The notes below the pieces were generated by a model that was not told where the DNA came from, did not search any database, and was given only the letters and a program-made list of their open reading frames with translations. This document shows positions 54,436 through 63,117 of a DNA stretch of 63,117 bases, in pieces. Each line of letters starts with the position of its first letter. The first letter of the stretch is position 1. The translations under genes were made by a program, and so were the position numbers. Source of the DNA: JBCBSS01 sp039819065 (GTDB lineage: Bacteria; Bacteroidota; Bacteroidia; Cytophagales; Cyclobacteriaceae). The stretch is from the NCBI GenBank assembly GCA_039819065.1, contig JBCBSS010000023.1, positions 1 to 63,117 on the forward strand, given 5' to 3'.

Positions 54436-55563
54436 CTATCTTTTAAAAAAGTTTCGAATCTTATCGCAAATAAACAATTGTTGTTCATCAGTTAACTCTG
54501 TATGAATAGGTAAAGACAGGACGATACCGGATAAATATTCTGATATCGGAAAACTGCCCTTTTTGTAACCGTAGTGCTCATACCCCTTCTGAAGATGTAA
54601 AGGAATCGGGTAGTATATCATAGATGGGATTCCGTTGGAAAGCAAATGCTCTTTCAATGCATCTCTTACCTCATGACTTACTTGAATAGTATACTGATGA
54701 AATACATGCGTAGAATAATTTGCTCTGGCTGGTGTTCTTACCTCATCCAAGTCTTCCAGCAACTCATCATACCTTGCAGCTACTTGCTGGCGGTATTGAT
54801 TATAATCATCTAAACGTGGGAGTTTGGCCAATAAGACCGCTGACTGAACTGTATCAAGTCGTGAGTTAACTCCGATTATATCATGATGGTATTTTTTATA
54901 CTGTCCATGATTGGCCAAAACCCTAAGCTTCTCCGCCATTTTGGGATCATTGGTAATCATCGCCCCACCATCTCCAAAGCATCCCAGGTTCTTGGAAGGA
55001 AAGAATGAGGTGGTTCCTATTGTGCCTAGCGTACCTGCCTTATTTATTCTTCCATCTTTGAATTGATAATCAGCCCCGATAGCCTGAGCGTTATCCTCTA
55101 TAATAGCAATATCACTTTCCCCAATTATGTCCAATAGACCCTCCATCTCCGCACATTGTCCAAATAAATGGACCGGAAAAATCGCCTTGGTTTTACTTGT
55201 AATATTGGATTCAACCTGTTCTACATTGATAGTAAACAATTGGGGGTCAACATCTACAAACACTGGTTTAAGCCTGAGAAGTGCTATTACTTCAGCAGTA
55301 GCTACATATGTGTAGGCAGGGAGGATCACTTCATCACCAGGTTTGGTATCTAACGCCATAATGGCAATTTGCAAGGCATCAGTACCGTTCGCGCAAGGGA
55401 TTACGTTCGATTCGAGGTATTCTCCAAGTTTAAAGGCGAATTCCTTAACCTCCGGGCCATTTATAAATGCTGTTTGATCTAAGACTTCTGATAACCTTTG
55501 ATCAACTTCATTTTTGATCTTTAGGTATTGGCCATGAAGGTCAACCATGCGTATTTTATCCAT
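54436..55563 (-). CDS. wbpE: WbpE/WlbC-type UDP-sugar aminotransferase
   Basis: A 375-residue DegT-family PLP aminotransferase. The PLP Lys is in SFFPSKNLGCFGDGG; IIEDNAQAIGADY and NGTDALQIAIMALDTKPGDEVILPA are typical. In the WbpB/E/D sequence it aminates the 3-keto sugar with glutamate. It overlaps the epimerase by 8 bp and precedes wbpD by 2 bp. The order epimerase-aminotransferase-acetyltransferase-dehydrogenase makes the role secure by context. Confidence 0.88.
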   Translation of the reverse strand: MDKIRMVDLHGQYLKIKNEVDQRLSEVLDQTAFINGPEVKEFAFKLGEYLESNVIPCANGTDALQIAIMALDTKPGDEVILPAYTYVATAEVIALLRLKPVFVDVDPQLFTINVEQVESNITSKTKAIFPVHLFGQCAEMEGLLDIIGESDIAIIEDNAQAIGADYQFKDGRINKAGTLGTIGTTSFFPSKNLGCFGDGGAMITNDPKMAEKLRVLANHGQYKKYHHDIIGVNSRLDTVQSAVLLAKLPRLDDYNQYRQQVAARYDELLEDLDEVRTPARANYSTHVFHQYTIQVSHEVRDALKEHLLSNGIPSMIYYPIPLHLQKGYEHYGYKKGSFPISEYLSGIVLSLPIHTELTDEQQLFICDKIRNFFKR

Positions 55564-56650
55564 TGTCGTGAAGATACCTATTGATTACTTCTGCAATTCT
55601 AACTGATGATTTTCCATCCCAGTATGGGATATCCTGGTTTTTCTTAACGAGTGCGTTGTTAAGGGTTTTGGTTATTGCTTCCTCTGTAAGTGCTGAGAGG
55701 TTATTTGTCCCATGGGTAAGGGTAACTTTCAATTCAGTGGTGTCACGTACGGTGACACAGGGTGTACCAAAGTACGATGCTTCCGCCTGTATTCCACCTG
55801 AGTCTGAAATGACTGCTTTTGCATTTTTCAATAGTTTCATGAACTCTAAATACCCCTGCGGTTGAATTACATGTATATTCTTTTCCTCCAAAAGATAATC
55901 TAATTCAAAAGCAGAAACGTTTTTTGAAGTGCGGGGGTGTATAGGAAATACAATTGGGTATATGCTACTTATGGATTTTAGCGTTTTTAGTAATTCTGTC
56001 AGACTCTCGGGATGATCAACATTGATCGGGCGGTGGAAAGAAGTCAAAATGTATCCTTTTTCCTCCATTCGCAGTTGTTGAACCACTTGGTTTTGGTCGA
56101 TAACACCTTCAAAACTTTTGACTGAATCTATCATAGTATTACCAACCAGATACACTTTTGAATCTAAGTAGCCTTCTTTTTTTAGATTCTCCAGCCCAAT
56201 AGCTTCTGTTACAAATAACAAGTCAGAAAGGGAATCCGTAAGTACCCTATTTCTTTCTTCAGGCATATCCATATCGTAGCTTCTCAAGCCACTTTCAATA
56301 TGAGCAACGGGTATTCTAAGTGAAGAGGCTGCAAAGGCACATGCAAAGGTCGAGTTTACATCCCCTGGAACAATCACTGCATCAGGCTTGTAGTCCAGCA
56401 TCACCTTTTCTGCCTCTATTATTATTTTTCCGACTACCTCGGAATGACTCGAACTATTAATTCCTAAAAAAAAATCCGGAGACCTTAACTTCAATTGCTG
56501 AAAAAATACCTCACTCATGTTTTGGTCAAAGTGTTGTCCAGTATGAAGGAGTTTTATTTCATAATCTCCTAGTTTCTGAAGTTCATCTTCCAGCTTGGTA
56601 ATTTTAATAAAATTGGGCCTTGTCCCTACGCAGATTAGTATCTTTTTCAT
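55556..56650 (-). CDS. wbpI: UDP-N-acetylglucosamine 2-epimerase family protein (WbpI/WecB)
   Basis: A 364-residue non-hydrolysing 2-epimerase. The start ICVGTRPNFIKITKL, the LHTGQHFDQNMSEVFF, VHGDVNSTFA-like VPGDVNSTFACAF, HIESGLRSYDMDMPEERNR and SDSGGIQAEA segments are diagnostic. Context suggests WbpI (inverting UDP-GlcNAc3NAcA to UDP-ManNAc3NAcA) rather than housekeeping WecB. Its ATG overlaps the broken glycosyltransferase stop by one base. Confidence 0.88.
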   Translation of the reverse strand: MKKILICVGTRPNFIKITKLEDELQKLGDYEIKLLHTGQHFDQNMSEVFFQQLKLRSPDFFLGINSSSHSEVVGKIIIEAEKVMLDYKPDAVIVPGDVNSTFACAFAASSLRIPVAHIESGLRSYDMDMPEERNRVLTDSLSDLLFVTEAIGLENLKKEGYLDSKVYLVGNTMIDSVKSFEGVIDQNQVVQQLRMEEKGYILTSFHRPINVDHPESLTELLKTLKSISSIYPIVFPIHPRTSKNVSAFELDYLLEEKNIHVIQPQGYLEFMKLLKNAKAVISDSGGIQAEASYFGTPCVTVRDTTELKVTLTHGTNNLSALTEEAITKTLNNALVKKNQDIPYWDGKSSVRIAEVINRYLHDNG

Positions 56651-57342
56651 TAAATCGAGTCTAATATTTGAGCTAATTTTTTAGTCTGCTCAAAGCGCGA
56701 GTAGTTTTTCAAGTTTTGAGTTGGTTTTTTTGAAATGTCGACACCCTCATAAAAATCATCCATTAATCTGGTTAGACAGTCGACTAGCTCATCTGTTGTA
56801 TTACAAATGTAACCCAAACCACAGTCTGATAATATGTCTTCGATAATATCTTCATCACTGGGTATCAGTAAAATACTCTTCTGAAGGCCTATATATTCAA
56901 ATAATTTACTGGAAGGAATCCCTTTGATCCCTGCATGTGGAACCATCAAGACTAGTTGGGAGCGCTGCTGCATTTCAATAACTTCTGCTTGAGGTATTCT
57001 TTCGGTAATGGTGAAACAAGACTCAAAGTCTTTGATCTCGTTCCTCACACGCTGTGCTTGTACGGCGTCAAACTCTAATCCGGGAAAGTGAACATGAATC
57101 TTATTTCTACCTTTCAGGGTCGCTACTTTCTTTATTGCTTCAAGAAAAGGTTCTATTCTTTGAGAAGGATAAAGTGTTCCGCTGTAAAGAATAGAAAATG
57201 TTCGATAAGATTCTATCTGTGTTGTAGTAGCATTCAATTCAGAATAGCCATTCAACAGTACCGTCCCTTCTTTTCCTACAAGCTTGGCTATTTTATTCGT
57301 GTAATGCGGGCTAACCGAGGTTATTTTCTCTGCTGTTTTCAC
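56650..57342 (-). pseudogene. C-terminal half of a broken glycosyltransferase family 4 gene
   Basis: The 230-residue frame (from a GTG at 57342) is the donor-binding half of a GT4 enzyme: TSVSPHYTNKIAKL, ILYSGTLYPSQRIEPFLEAI and VPHAGIKGIPSSKLFEYIGLQKSIL. The frame is open back to 57501 and encodes a natural-looking upstream part (GYLLSKRTQIKWIADYRDDW), so the start at 57342 is only a tool choice. The N-terminal half sits in another frame at 57497-57934. The interruption is at the 22-bp inverted repeat 57440-57517. Probably not functional unless restored. Confidence 0.75.
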
Positions 57343-57439
57343 CCATTTCTTCTCACTTCTCTGTTCAAGCTTTAAAAGAAACTTGGCTACAAATGAGTTT
57401 GGTTTTGAAAGTTCCGAAGTAGTCCAATCATCTCTGTAA

Positions 57440-57517
57440 TCTGCAATCCACTTGATTTGAGTCCTCTTGCTTAGTAGATATCCGAAAAAGAACTGCTCAA
57501 ATCAAGTGGATTGCAGA
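57440..57517. repeat. Perfect 22-bp inverted repeat at the glycosyltransferase break
   Basis: Bases 57440-57461 and 57496-57517 are exact reverse complements over 22 bp (left starts TCTGCAATCCACTTG, right ends AGTGGATTGCAGA), with a 34-bp spacer. On the minus strand the 57461-57440 arm encodes the conserved TQIKWIAD. The other arm encodes SAIHLI followed by the premature stop (57499-57497). So one arm is the ancestral gene sequence and the other an inverted copy that destroyed the frame. Confidence 0.85.
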
Positions 57518-57934
57518 AATTATGGCTTTTTGGATTTGATTATCTTCTTTGATCAATTTTTTAGCGAAGTAAAACATATTCCTATACGGAATAAATCGCA
57601 GGCTAAAGTTTTGAAGGATTTGAAAGGATAGTGTGAATGGTTTACTCAAAAAAACCCATCTACTATTATAAAGTCGAGTGAAAATATTATCTCTTATACT
57701 GGCCTCATAAGGCAGGTGATAAACTTCATAACCATCGTGTTTTTCATGATGTATACCCTTTTCACTTGATTTCAATACATCAGCGGGATTCTGGATGGGT
57801 ATATCCCACCTTCGAGTTACAATTATGGGATAATAACCAAATCGGTTTAAGTATTTTGCCCAAAAAAAAGGCCGCTGTGCTGCGGTAAGCGTACAAGGAG
57901 GGAAGAAGTAAGAAATTATAAGAATTTTTTTCAT
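57497..57934 (-). pseudogene. N-terminal half of a broken glycosyltransferase family 4 gene
   Basis: A 145-residue frame that begins KKILIISYFFPPCTLTAAQRPFFWAKYLNRFG and holds IIVTRRWDIP, the usual acceptor half of GT4 enzymes. It stops early, right after KAIISAIHLI, where the inverted repeat begins. Together with 57342-56650 it would make a normal ~425-residue enzyme. As the first gene of the minus-strand run, it is the expected promoter-proximal gene; no clear promoter is seen in the 333-bp region above it. Confidence 0.75.
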
Positions 57935-58267
57935 CCAGTAAATTCAAACCAAGAACTCAGACCATACACCATGTAATGGGTAGAATTCTATTTCTAATCT
58001 TTCGAAATCATAAATTATTTGGCAATGGTAAAAAGTTTAAGCTGGGTCTGCTATATACTTTGAATATTTATTCTTGTCAGAAGCTCGGTTGACTTAAATT
58101 AATCTTTCGAAGCAAACCCTTCTGGTTTCTTGATAGTTAACTAGACATCTTATCTATAAAAACTCGGACAAATAGTTATTCATCTTAATGAAAAAGGGTT
58201 TTATTTGGCAATTTGCAGGTGATTTCAAGAGAGAGGACTAAATGAATGTTTTCCTGCGGCGCGACGC
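57935..58267. other. 333-bp divergent intergenic region of the polysaccharide locus
   Basis: AT-rich spacer between the minus-strand wbp run and the plus-strand glycosyltransferase. It must hold promoters for both, but I find no full TTG/TAnnTTTG pair on either strand, no terminator and no RNA gene. Confidence 0.4.
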
Positions 58268-59521
58268 ATGGCCATGATGAATAGAACACTAGTATTTTTT
58301 ACGGCATCTTTTCCCTATGGGAAAGGTGAAACATTTATTGAGTCTGAAATCCTTTTTCTGTCTAAAAAATTCGCCAAAGTAATCATTCTCACTAATGGGC
58401 ATGGCGATAAAACCCGGCCAATCCCATCTAATGTCCTTGTGAGGCACATTCCATATAACTTGTCATTAAAGGATAAGTTATACTCATTCTCAGGTTTACT
58501 TTCTTCTATATTCTGGAGGGAACTGTTTCTAATCAAGAAGCACTACAATCTAAAAATTACTAAGCGAATTATTAGCACTGCGTTATTCTCACTTTTCAAA
58601 GCCAAAAAGATAAGCCTTCTTTTAGATTCAATTCTTAAAGAAAACAATAGCGATGTCCTGCAAACGGTTTTTTACGCTTACTGGTCAAATGATATGGCCG
58701 TAGGTCTGGCTTATTATAGAAGTAAGAAAAGTAATGTCAGATGTGTTTGTAGAGCTCATCGCTGGGATTTGTATTTCGATCAAAGCTCAATTGGTTATTT
58801 GCCATTTAGAAAATTCCTCTATGATAACATGTCTCAAATTTTTTTCATATCAGAGCATGGCATTAAATATTTCATTGAAACGCATAATGTTGACCAGCGA
58901 AAATTAAAACTAGCTACTTTAGGTACAACAAACCTAACTGGTAGAACCCAATCACAAGGTCAATCATCTCAAATAATCATTTCTTGTTCAAGTTTGACAG
59001 AGGTCAAGCGCGTAGGCTTAATTATCGAAAGTTTATCATTGGTTAGCTTGGGTCAGCCCATAAGTTGGATACACTTCGGCACCGGTCATTTACTTGATCA
59101 AATGAAAGAATTGGCAAACAACCTACTCGGGGATAGAAAGAACATTAGTTTTGATTTTTTCGGCTTTATACCTAATAAAGAGTTGGTGGAATACTATCAG
59201 AAACATCACGTTGATTTGTTTATTAACTTAAGCAGCAGCGAGGGTTTGCCAGTATCCATAATGGAAGCTATGTCCGCGGGAATCCCGATAATAGCCACAA
59301 ATGTTGGCGGTGTAGGTGAAATTGTTGAGCATGACATGAATGGGTTATTGCTGAACTCCGACCCGTCTCCTGATCAAGTAGTTAAGGCATTGGAAAAATT
59401 ACTTGGTTTGGGCTTTGAATTAAAAGAGCAAATGCGTGAACGAGCCTACCAAACCTGGAATGATAAATATAATGCTTCTAAAAACTACGAGTCTTTCACC
59501 GAAGACCTCTTAGCGCTTTAA
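58268..59521 (+). CDS. Glycosyltransferase family 4
   Basis: A 417-residue GT-B glycosyltransferase. N-terminus RTLVFFTASFPYGKGETFIESEI; middle FYAYWSNDMAVG; C-terminal donor site INLSSSEGLPVSIMEAMSAGIPIIATNVGGVGEIVEHDMNGLLL with the E(x7)E-type SSSEGLPVSIMEAMS. It is intact, unlike the divergent one. Starts at 58268, 58274 or 58277 are all ATG; the first is listed. It begins a short plus-strand run with the methyltransferase at 59651. Confidence 0.9.
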   Translation: MAMMNRTLVFFTASFPYGKGETFIESEILFLSKKFAKVIILTNGHGDKTRPIPSNVLVRHIPYNLSLKDKLYSFSGLLSSIFWRELFLIKKHYNLKITKRIISTALFSLFKAKKISLLLDSILKENNSDVLQTVFYAYWSNDMAVGLAYYRSKKSNVRCVCRAHRWDLYFDQSSIGYLPFRKFLYDNMSQIFFISEHGIKYFIETHNVDQRKLKLATLGTTNLTGRTQSQGQSSQIIISCSSLTEVKRVGLIIESLSLVSLGQPISWIHFGTGHLLDQMKELANNLLGDRKNISFDFFGFIPNKELVEYYQKHHVDLFINLSSSEGLPVSIMEAMSAGIPIIATNVGGVGEIVEHDMNGLLLNSDPSPDQVVKALEKLLGLGFELKEQMRERAYQTWNDKYNASKNYESFTEDLLAL

Positions 59522-59650
59522 GGTTCTAATGGAGCCTAAGAGCCATTCCATTCTTAAAGGATGACATGATCTAACACATTTTTAAGACTCACCGTGAATA
59601 ATTTTACTAAATTTCAGCAAAACTCATGATTCAATTAATTTCAGTGAAGT

Positions 59651-60454
59651 ATGAATAAATTGGAAGCACTTAGGTTAATATTAAAAAACCCAAAGTCAGT
59701 TCTGTTAGCCGGCCTTAAAGCAAGAGAGCAACAAGATTTTAGAAAAAAAATAGAATCAAAATATAACATCAATCAACTTCCTACAATTGACCTTTTAGAA
59801 CTGTTCCCAGATCTAAGTGAAAACATTGATACATATAGTTTTTTGAATGGCACATCATTAATAACGGATATGATCTTGCTGAAAGCATTGGCAAGAAAAT
59901 TTGAAAACTGCGCTTACCTGGAAATTGGTAGTTGGAGGGGAGAAAGCTTGGCCAATGTAGGAGATATAACCAATGATCTAACATCATTGACTCTATCGGC
60001 CACTGAAATGCGAGAGATGGGAATTTCTGAAAAGTTCATAAGCGTTCACGGTGTGTTTTCCAATGGTATTGGCTCTATTAAAAAAATTGAAAACAATTCT
60101 CACACTTATGATTTCAAGCAACTTGATAAAAAATTTGATCTCATATTTGTAGATGGCGATCATTCATACGAGGGTGTTGTGAATGACTCAAAAAAAGTAT
60201 TCCCATTGAGAAAGGATGGAAACTCCATAATAGTATGGCATGACTACGGTTTCAATACTGAAGACGTTAGGTACTCAACTTTGAAAGGCATTCTTGATGG
60301 AATTCCTATAGAAAAGCACCGTAACCTGTATCATATCTCAAATACAATGTGTGCAATCTATATTGAAGATGTAAAGCTGCCCACAAGCTATACTAGCTTT
60401 CCTAGCGTACCTAATAAGGTATTTTCACTAAGTGTAACAGCAAAGAAGATATAG
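59651..60454 (+). CDS. Class I SAM-dependent methyltransferase (Methyltransf_24-like)
   Basis: A 267-residue protein. The SAM site is YLEIGSWRGESLANV (about 97-111); the core strand FDLIFVDGDHSYEGVVNDSKK and SIIVWHDYG follow. This is the pattern of the family-24 methyltransferases in polysaccharide clusters. The N-terminal ~80 residues are helical and may bind partners. No signal peptide. It follows the glycosyltransferase by 129 bp. Confidence 0.8.
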   Translation: MNKLEALRLILKNPKSVLLAGLKAREQQDFRKKIESKYNINQLPTIDLLELFPDLSENIDTYSFLNGTSLITDMILLKALARKFENCAYLEIGSWRGESLANVGDITNDLTSLTLSATEMREMGISEKFISVHGVFSNGIGSIKKIENNSHTYDFKQLDKKFDLIFVDGDHSYEGVVNDSKKVFPLRKDGNSIIVWHDYGFNTEDVRYSTLKGILDGIPIEKHRNLYHISNTMCAIYIEDVKLPTSYTSFPSVPNKVFSLSVTAKKI

Positions 60455-60565
60455 ATTGGCCGCTTTTGGTTTGACAGAAAAGCTCTTATAGGCTCACTAA
60501 GTGGGCGGCACCTTAGGTAAAGTATCAAGCTAGCCTTAAGACATTAGTCCGTAATTACAGGACTA

Positions 60566-61345
60566 TTAAATATCCTCAAAAACAACTACTTGATTTTCTC
60601 CAAGACTATAGAGTTTGTATTTTCTTTTTTCTTCGTCAATTGCCTTCATAAAAACATCCGTACAGCCAGGTGCGAAACGTTCATGAAGCTCGATAAAGAT
60701 ACATTTAGTGATTGACAGCCAATCTGAATAGTTTTCTCTAAACAATTCAAGCTCTGTCCCTTCGATATCAATCTTAATGATGTCAATCTGCGGTATTTGA
60801 AAGCGTTTTACCACATCTGACATACTAATGGCAGTGAATGCTCCTTCTTCGGACGGTAGGGCTTCAGTTACTCTAAAGGCCCAATTGCTGGCATCAGCAT
60901 TTTGAATCTTTAAGGAGGCAGGTTTACTCCAAATGGCCGTATGCAAAGCAGTCACTCTTTCTTCCTCCTCAATATTTTTATTGATCAATGATACGTTCTG
61001 CTGGTCCGGCTCTATGGCTATAATTGACGCCTCTGGGTATCTTTTCGCGAAATATCTAGAGGCATGACCCACATTCGCGCCACAGTCTATAACCCATTTT
61101 ACTTGCTCTTCATTAAATGCATCTAATCTATAGCACTCATGAGCAAATATGTGTTCGAAAGAGTAGATATCAGAGGTTCCTGATCTAAAATATATTGGTT
61201 GATAACCTGGAATTTTTATACTGCTGATGTTCTCATGAGACTGTCTACGAAGCGATCGATATATATTGAAGCTTTTAAAACCCCATCGTTTAAAGTACGC
61301 TAGTAGCGTCAGCAGCTTATAGTATTGTTTTCTAATCTTTTGCAC
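60566..61345 (-). CDS. FkbM family methyltransferase
   Basis: A 259-residue SAM methyltransferase. Motif I is WVIDCGANVGHASRYFAKRYP; the acidic loop is IIAIEPDQQNV; IDIIKIDIEGTELELF is the FkbM hallmark. It would O-methylate a sugar or lipid carrier. A GTG at 61345 is the only reasonable start and abuts the GT2 stop directly (no gap), so the two are co-transcribed. A weak AGTCC/GGACT hairpin (60546-60564) follows its stop. Confidence 0.88.
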   Translation of the reverse strand: MQKIRKQYYKLLTLLAYFKRWGFKSFNIYRSLRRQSHENISSIKIPGYQPIYFRSGTSDIYSFEHIFAHECYRLDAFNEEQVKWVIDCGANVGHASRYFAKRYPEASIIAIEPDQQNVSLINKNIEEEERVTALHTAIWSKPASLKIQNADASNWAFRVTEALPSEEGAFTAISMSDVVKRFQIPQIDIIKIDIEGTELELFRENYSDWLSITKCIFIELHERFAPGCTDVFMKAIDEEKRKYKLYSLGENQVVVFEDI

Positions 61346-62503
61346 CTAAAAATTCATCCTTTGTGAGTCGTTGAAAAATAGATTGTAATTTGCTTCCCAG
61401 CGTTTGTCTTCTTCAGATTCAGTATAATCGGTCATATCAGAGTCCTCATTATCCATCATAAGATAAGGGTGGTGATCTTTATACAAGATATTGAAACGTG
61501 CAGTCCCTGAATTGATTTCTTCTTGTATTCGGGCCGGTAATTGGCAGTATTTGTTTACATCAAACTTCTTACACATAGATGCAATTAGCCGACCAGATCT
61601 GTATTTTAATACTGGCTCATATGAGCTTCCAAAGTTATGTAAAAACCAGTCTTTCCGATAATCTTCAAATAGATCATACTTCTCTTTAATGGCTGTTGTG
61701 CCATTGTTAATAGTCTCTCTCCAGTCAAGATAACAATGCCGATACATAATTCTAATTGGAGGTCTCAAGTTGGAAAAATGAAAACTAAAATATCTTCTTT
61801 TTAGCTTAACTTTCTTATAGTAGAGCGGAATAACGGCATGCTCCAATCTCCCAAACTCTTCCGTAAAAACGAAGCGGTTATTATAAGTTCTTAAAAATGG
61901 TTCTCCAGCATCCACTATCTTAGACCATGAACTGACATGAGAATAATCGCCTGCAAGATTTATTCTGGGCAGTGTATAAGCTTTCGGCCTGGAGGATTTT
62001 AGGCATCTTGCTCTCAATTGCGAGAATTGATTGTCATCATTAATAGCCAACATATCGCCATCCCATTTCAGCACCCAGCTGTACTTAACTTTACTCAAGG
62101 CAAATTGGACCATTTCCACCAACAACATATCTGGTTGAGGGTAAACCTCAATTTCAGACTCCGTTTTATACTTCTCCTTGAATTCATACATAATTTCAAG
62201 GGTAGCGTCTTCTGAGCCATTATCAATAAGTATAAAGTGATCTACTATTGGTAAAAGACTCTCAAGACATTTCATCAAATGAGTCTCTTCATTCTTGCAA
62301 GGGATGTAGACTGATATTCCTGGCTTTAATGCTTTACCATCTGCACGCTTATGAATTTCTTTGAACTTATTCGTATGAAGGAGGTAATATGATAAAAAGG
62401 AAACCAAGGGCCTCATTATCTTATACTTCGCATAATTCATCAGCAGTACAACTTTCCTTATAAATGGATGTGTATTGTATGTTATCCTAACAAATCCTCC
62501 CAT
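61346..62503 (-). CDS. Glycosyltransferase family 2
   Basis: A 385-residue GT-A glycosyltransferase. The start of the catalytic domain is ISVYIPCKNEETHLMKCLESLL, the nucleotide site is FILIDNGSEDATLEIM, and the DXD-like motif is WDGDM. The first ~60 residues are basic, with no clear transmembrane helix beyond a short hydrophobic stretch. The C-terminus is acidic and polar. It is the upstream partner of the FkbM gene. Confidence 0.87.
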   Translation of the reverse strand: MGGFVRITYNTHPFIRKVVLLMNYAKYKIMRPLVSFLSYYLLHTNKFKEIHKRADGKALKPGISVYIPCKNEETHLMKCLESLLPIVDHFILIDNGSEDATLEIMYEFKEKYKTESEIEVYPQPDMLLVEMVQFALSKVKYSWVLKWDGDMLAINDDNQFSQLRARCLKSSRPKAYTLPRINLAGDYSHVSSWSKIVDAGEPFLRTYNNRFVFTEEFGRLEHAVIPLYYKKVKLKRRYFSFHFSNLRPPIRIMYRHCYLDWRETINNGTTAIKEKYDLFEDYRKDWFLHNFGSSYEPVLKYRSGRLIASMCKKFDVNKYCQLPARIQEEINSGTARFNILYKDHHPYLMMDNEDSDMTDYTESEEDKRWEANYNLFFNDSQRMNF

Positions 62504-62605
62504 GCGAGATTAAATCTAGTTTCTTTAATATTTATAAGTCTTGTCGGCAGAGCCTAAATAGTGATGTTCCCTGTTACCTTGTAGCACGATAAAATGCTAC
62601 AGTTT

Positions 62606-63117
62606 TTAATATGTTTCATATACCTCTAAAAGCTTGTTGATGTAGTTGGCTATGTCATAATTCCTTGAAGTTTCAACCGATTTCTTAGATAAGGCATCAT
62701 AGACATGTGAGTTGTTCACTATCTTCATGATTACGTCAGAGAACGCCTCAACATCGCTTACAGGTAATATGAACCCGTTTTCTTCATGTACAATGAAATC
62801 TCTGTTACCACCACCGTCCAAAGTCACAACAGGTAAGCCTGATGCCATTGCCTCCAAAATAGTAAGTCCAAAGGGTTCGTCAATTGCGCTGTGCAAATAT
62901 AAATCCGAATTCCTATAGTGTTCTTCTATAGAATCCGATACCCCCATTAAAAAGACACTATTCTGTAAGCCATAATCCGTTATCTTGGCTTGAAGTGATT
63001 CATGCATTTCACCCTCTCCAAAAATCTTGAGCACGAATCTTTTGGGATACTTCTGGCTTAAGTGATGGACAACATCAATCAAGAATTCATGATTTTTTTT
63101 AGGAACCAAACGGCCTA
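62606..63117 (-). CDS. Glycosyltransferase family 4, C-terminal part (start outside window)
   Basis: Only the C-terminal ~170 residues are present; the frame is open to the window edge (Gly-Arg-Leu-Val-Pro at 63115 and below, the usual GRL turn). The donor domain shows FVLKIFGEGEMHESLQ, SVFLMGVSDSIEEHYRNSDLYLHSAIDEPFGLTILEAMASGLPVVTLDGGGN and NGFILPV. The EPFGLTILEAM motif carries the catalytic Glu pair. It belongs to the polysaccharide locus. Confidence 0.88.
   Translation of the reverse strand, partial: GRLVPKKNHEFLIDVVHHLSQKYPKRFVLKIFGEGEMHESLQAKITDYGLQNSVFLMGVSDSIEEHYRNSDLYLHSAIDEPFGLTILEAMASGLPVVTLDGGGNRDFIVHEENGFILPVSDVEAFSDVIMKIVNNSHVYDALSKKSVETSRNYDIANYINKLLEVYETY

Noticed and set aside
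57440..57517. The inverted repeat as an invertible phase switch for the glycosyltransferase.
   Set aside because: The premature stop is inside one arm, so inversion of the spacer cannot join the two halves in frame.
58013..58212. Possible promoter or repeat near GGCAAT strings in the divergent spacer.
   Set aside because: Short AT-rich similarities only; no consistent spacing.
1..63117. CRISPR arrays, IS elements, integrases, toxin-antitoxin or phage-defence genes.
   Set aside because: No regular repeat arrays, transposase motifs or defence domains were seen in any frame.

Overview
The window looks like chromosomal DNA of a free-living, aerobic member of the Bacteroidetes, probably Cytophagales. 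This is inferred from the gene set and sequence style: a PKD-repeat protein with a type IX secretion (T9SS) C-terminal sorting domain, a PorT-like outer-membrane barrel, Bacteroidetes-type lipoproteins and DUFs, atpDC separated from the rest of the ATP synthase genes, few Shine-Dalgarno sequences, and three promoters that fit the Bacteroidetes pattern (TTG, about 19-20 bp, TAnnTTTG). I see no IS element, prophage, CRISPR array, rRNA or tRNA gene.

Layout. 1-4277: the end of a phosphodiesterase-type gene and a run of small accessory genes (two VOC proteins, lipoproteins, DUF2007). 4386-9813 (minus): two GH13 alpha-amylase lipoproteins, a secreted double jelly-roll protein and a retropepsin-like protease. 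10079-14986: an OmpR-type two-component system and a large MacB/FtsX-type permease. 15170-24650: housekeeping genes (hemE, sdaAA, a Na/Ca exchanger, upp, an M42-type peptidase, hpt, adk, obgE, grpE, dnaJ). 24754-29419: a DUF4097-like protein, a NatAB-type ABC exporter and an orphan histidine kinase. 29519-43100: atpDC, a prfC-rluA-like operon, dnaK, clpP, monomeric icd, a CAP protein and a panB operon. 43283-63117: a surface-polysaccharide locus.

The polysaccharide locus is the most distinctive part. A near-continuous minus-strand run (57934 down to 43283) encodes the WbpB, WbpD, WbpE and WbpI steps that make a UDP-2,3-diacetamido-uronic acid, an AsnB-type amidotransferase, glycosyltransferases, a 2OG-Fe(II) oxygenase, a sulfotransferase, a second DegT aminotransferase and, only 3 bp after the sulfotransferase, the T9SS cargo protein. 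In Porphyromonas gingivalis the Wbp/Vim pathway makes the sugar that links T9SS cargo to surface LPS, so this neighbourhood suggests sugar synthesis and cargo anchoring may be coupled here. The first glycosyltransferase of the run is broken, and a perfect 22-bp inverted repeat lies exactly at the break.

Non-coding signals of note: a composite motif shared with identical spacing by the grpE-dnaJ and dnaK promoters; several strong intergenic palindromes (4304-4358, 9225-9260, 9979-10041, 15012-15134); a frameshift in a lipoprotein signal peptide at 3318-3321; and clear intrinsic terminators after dnaJ, atpC, dnaK and clpP.
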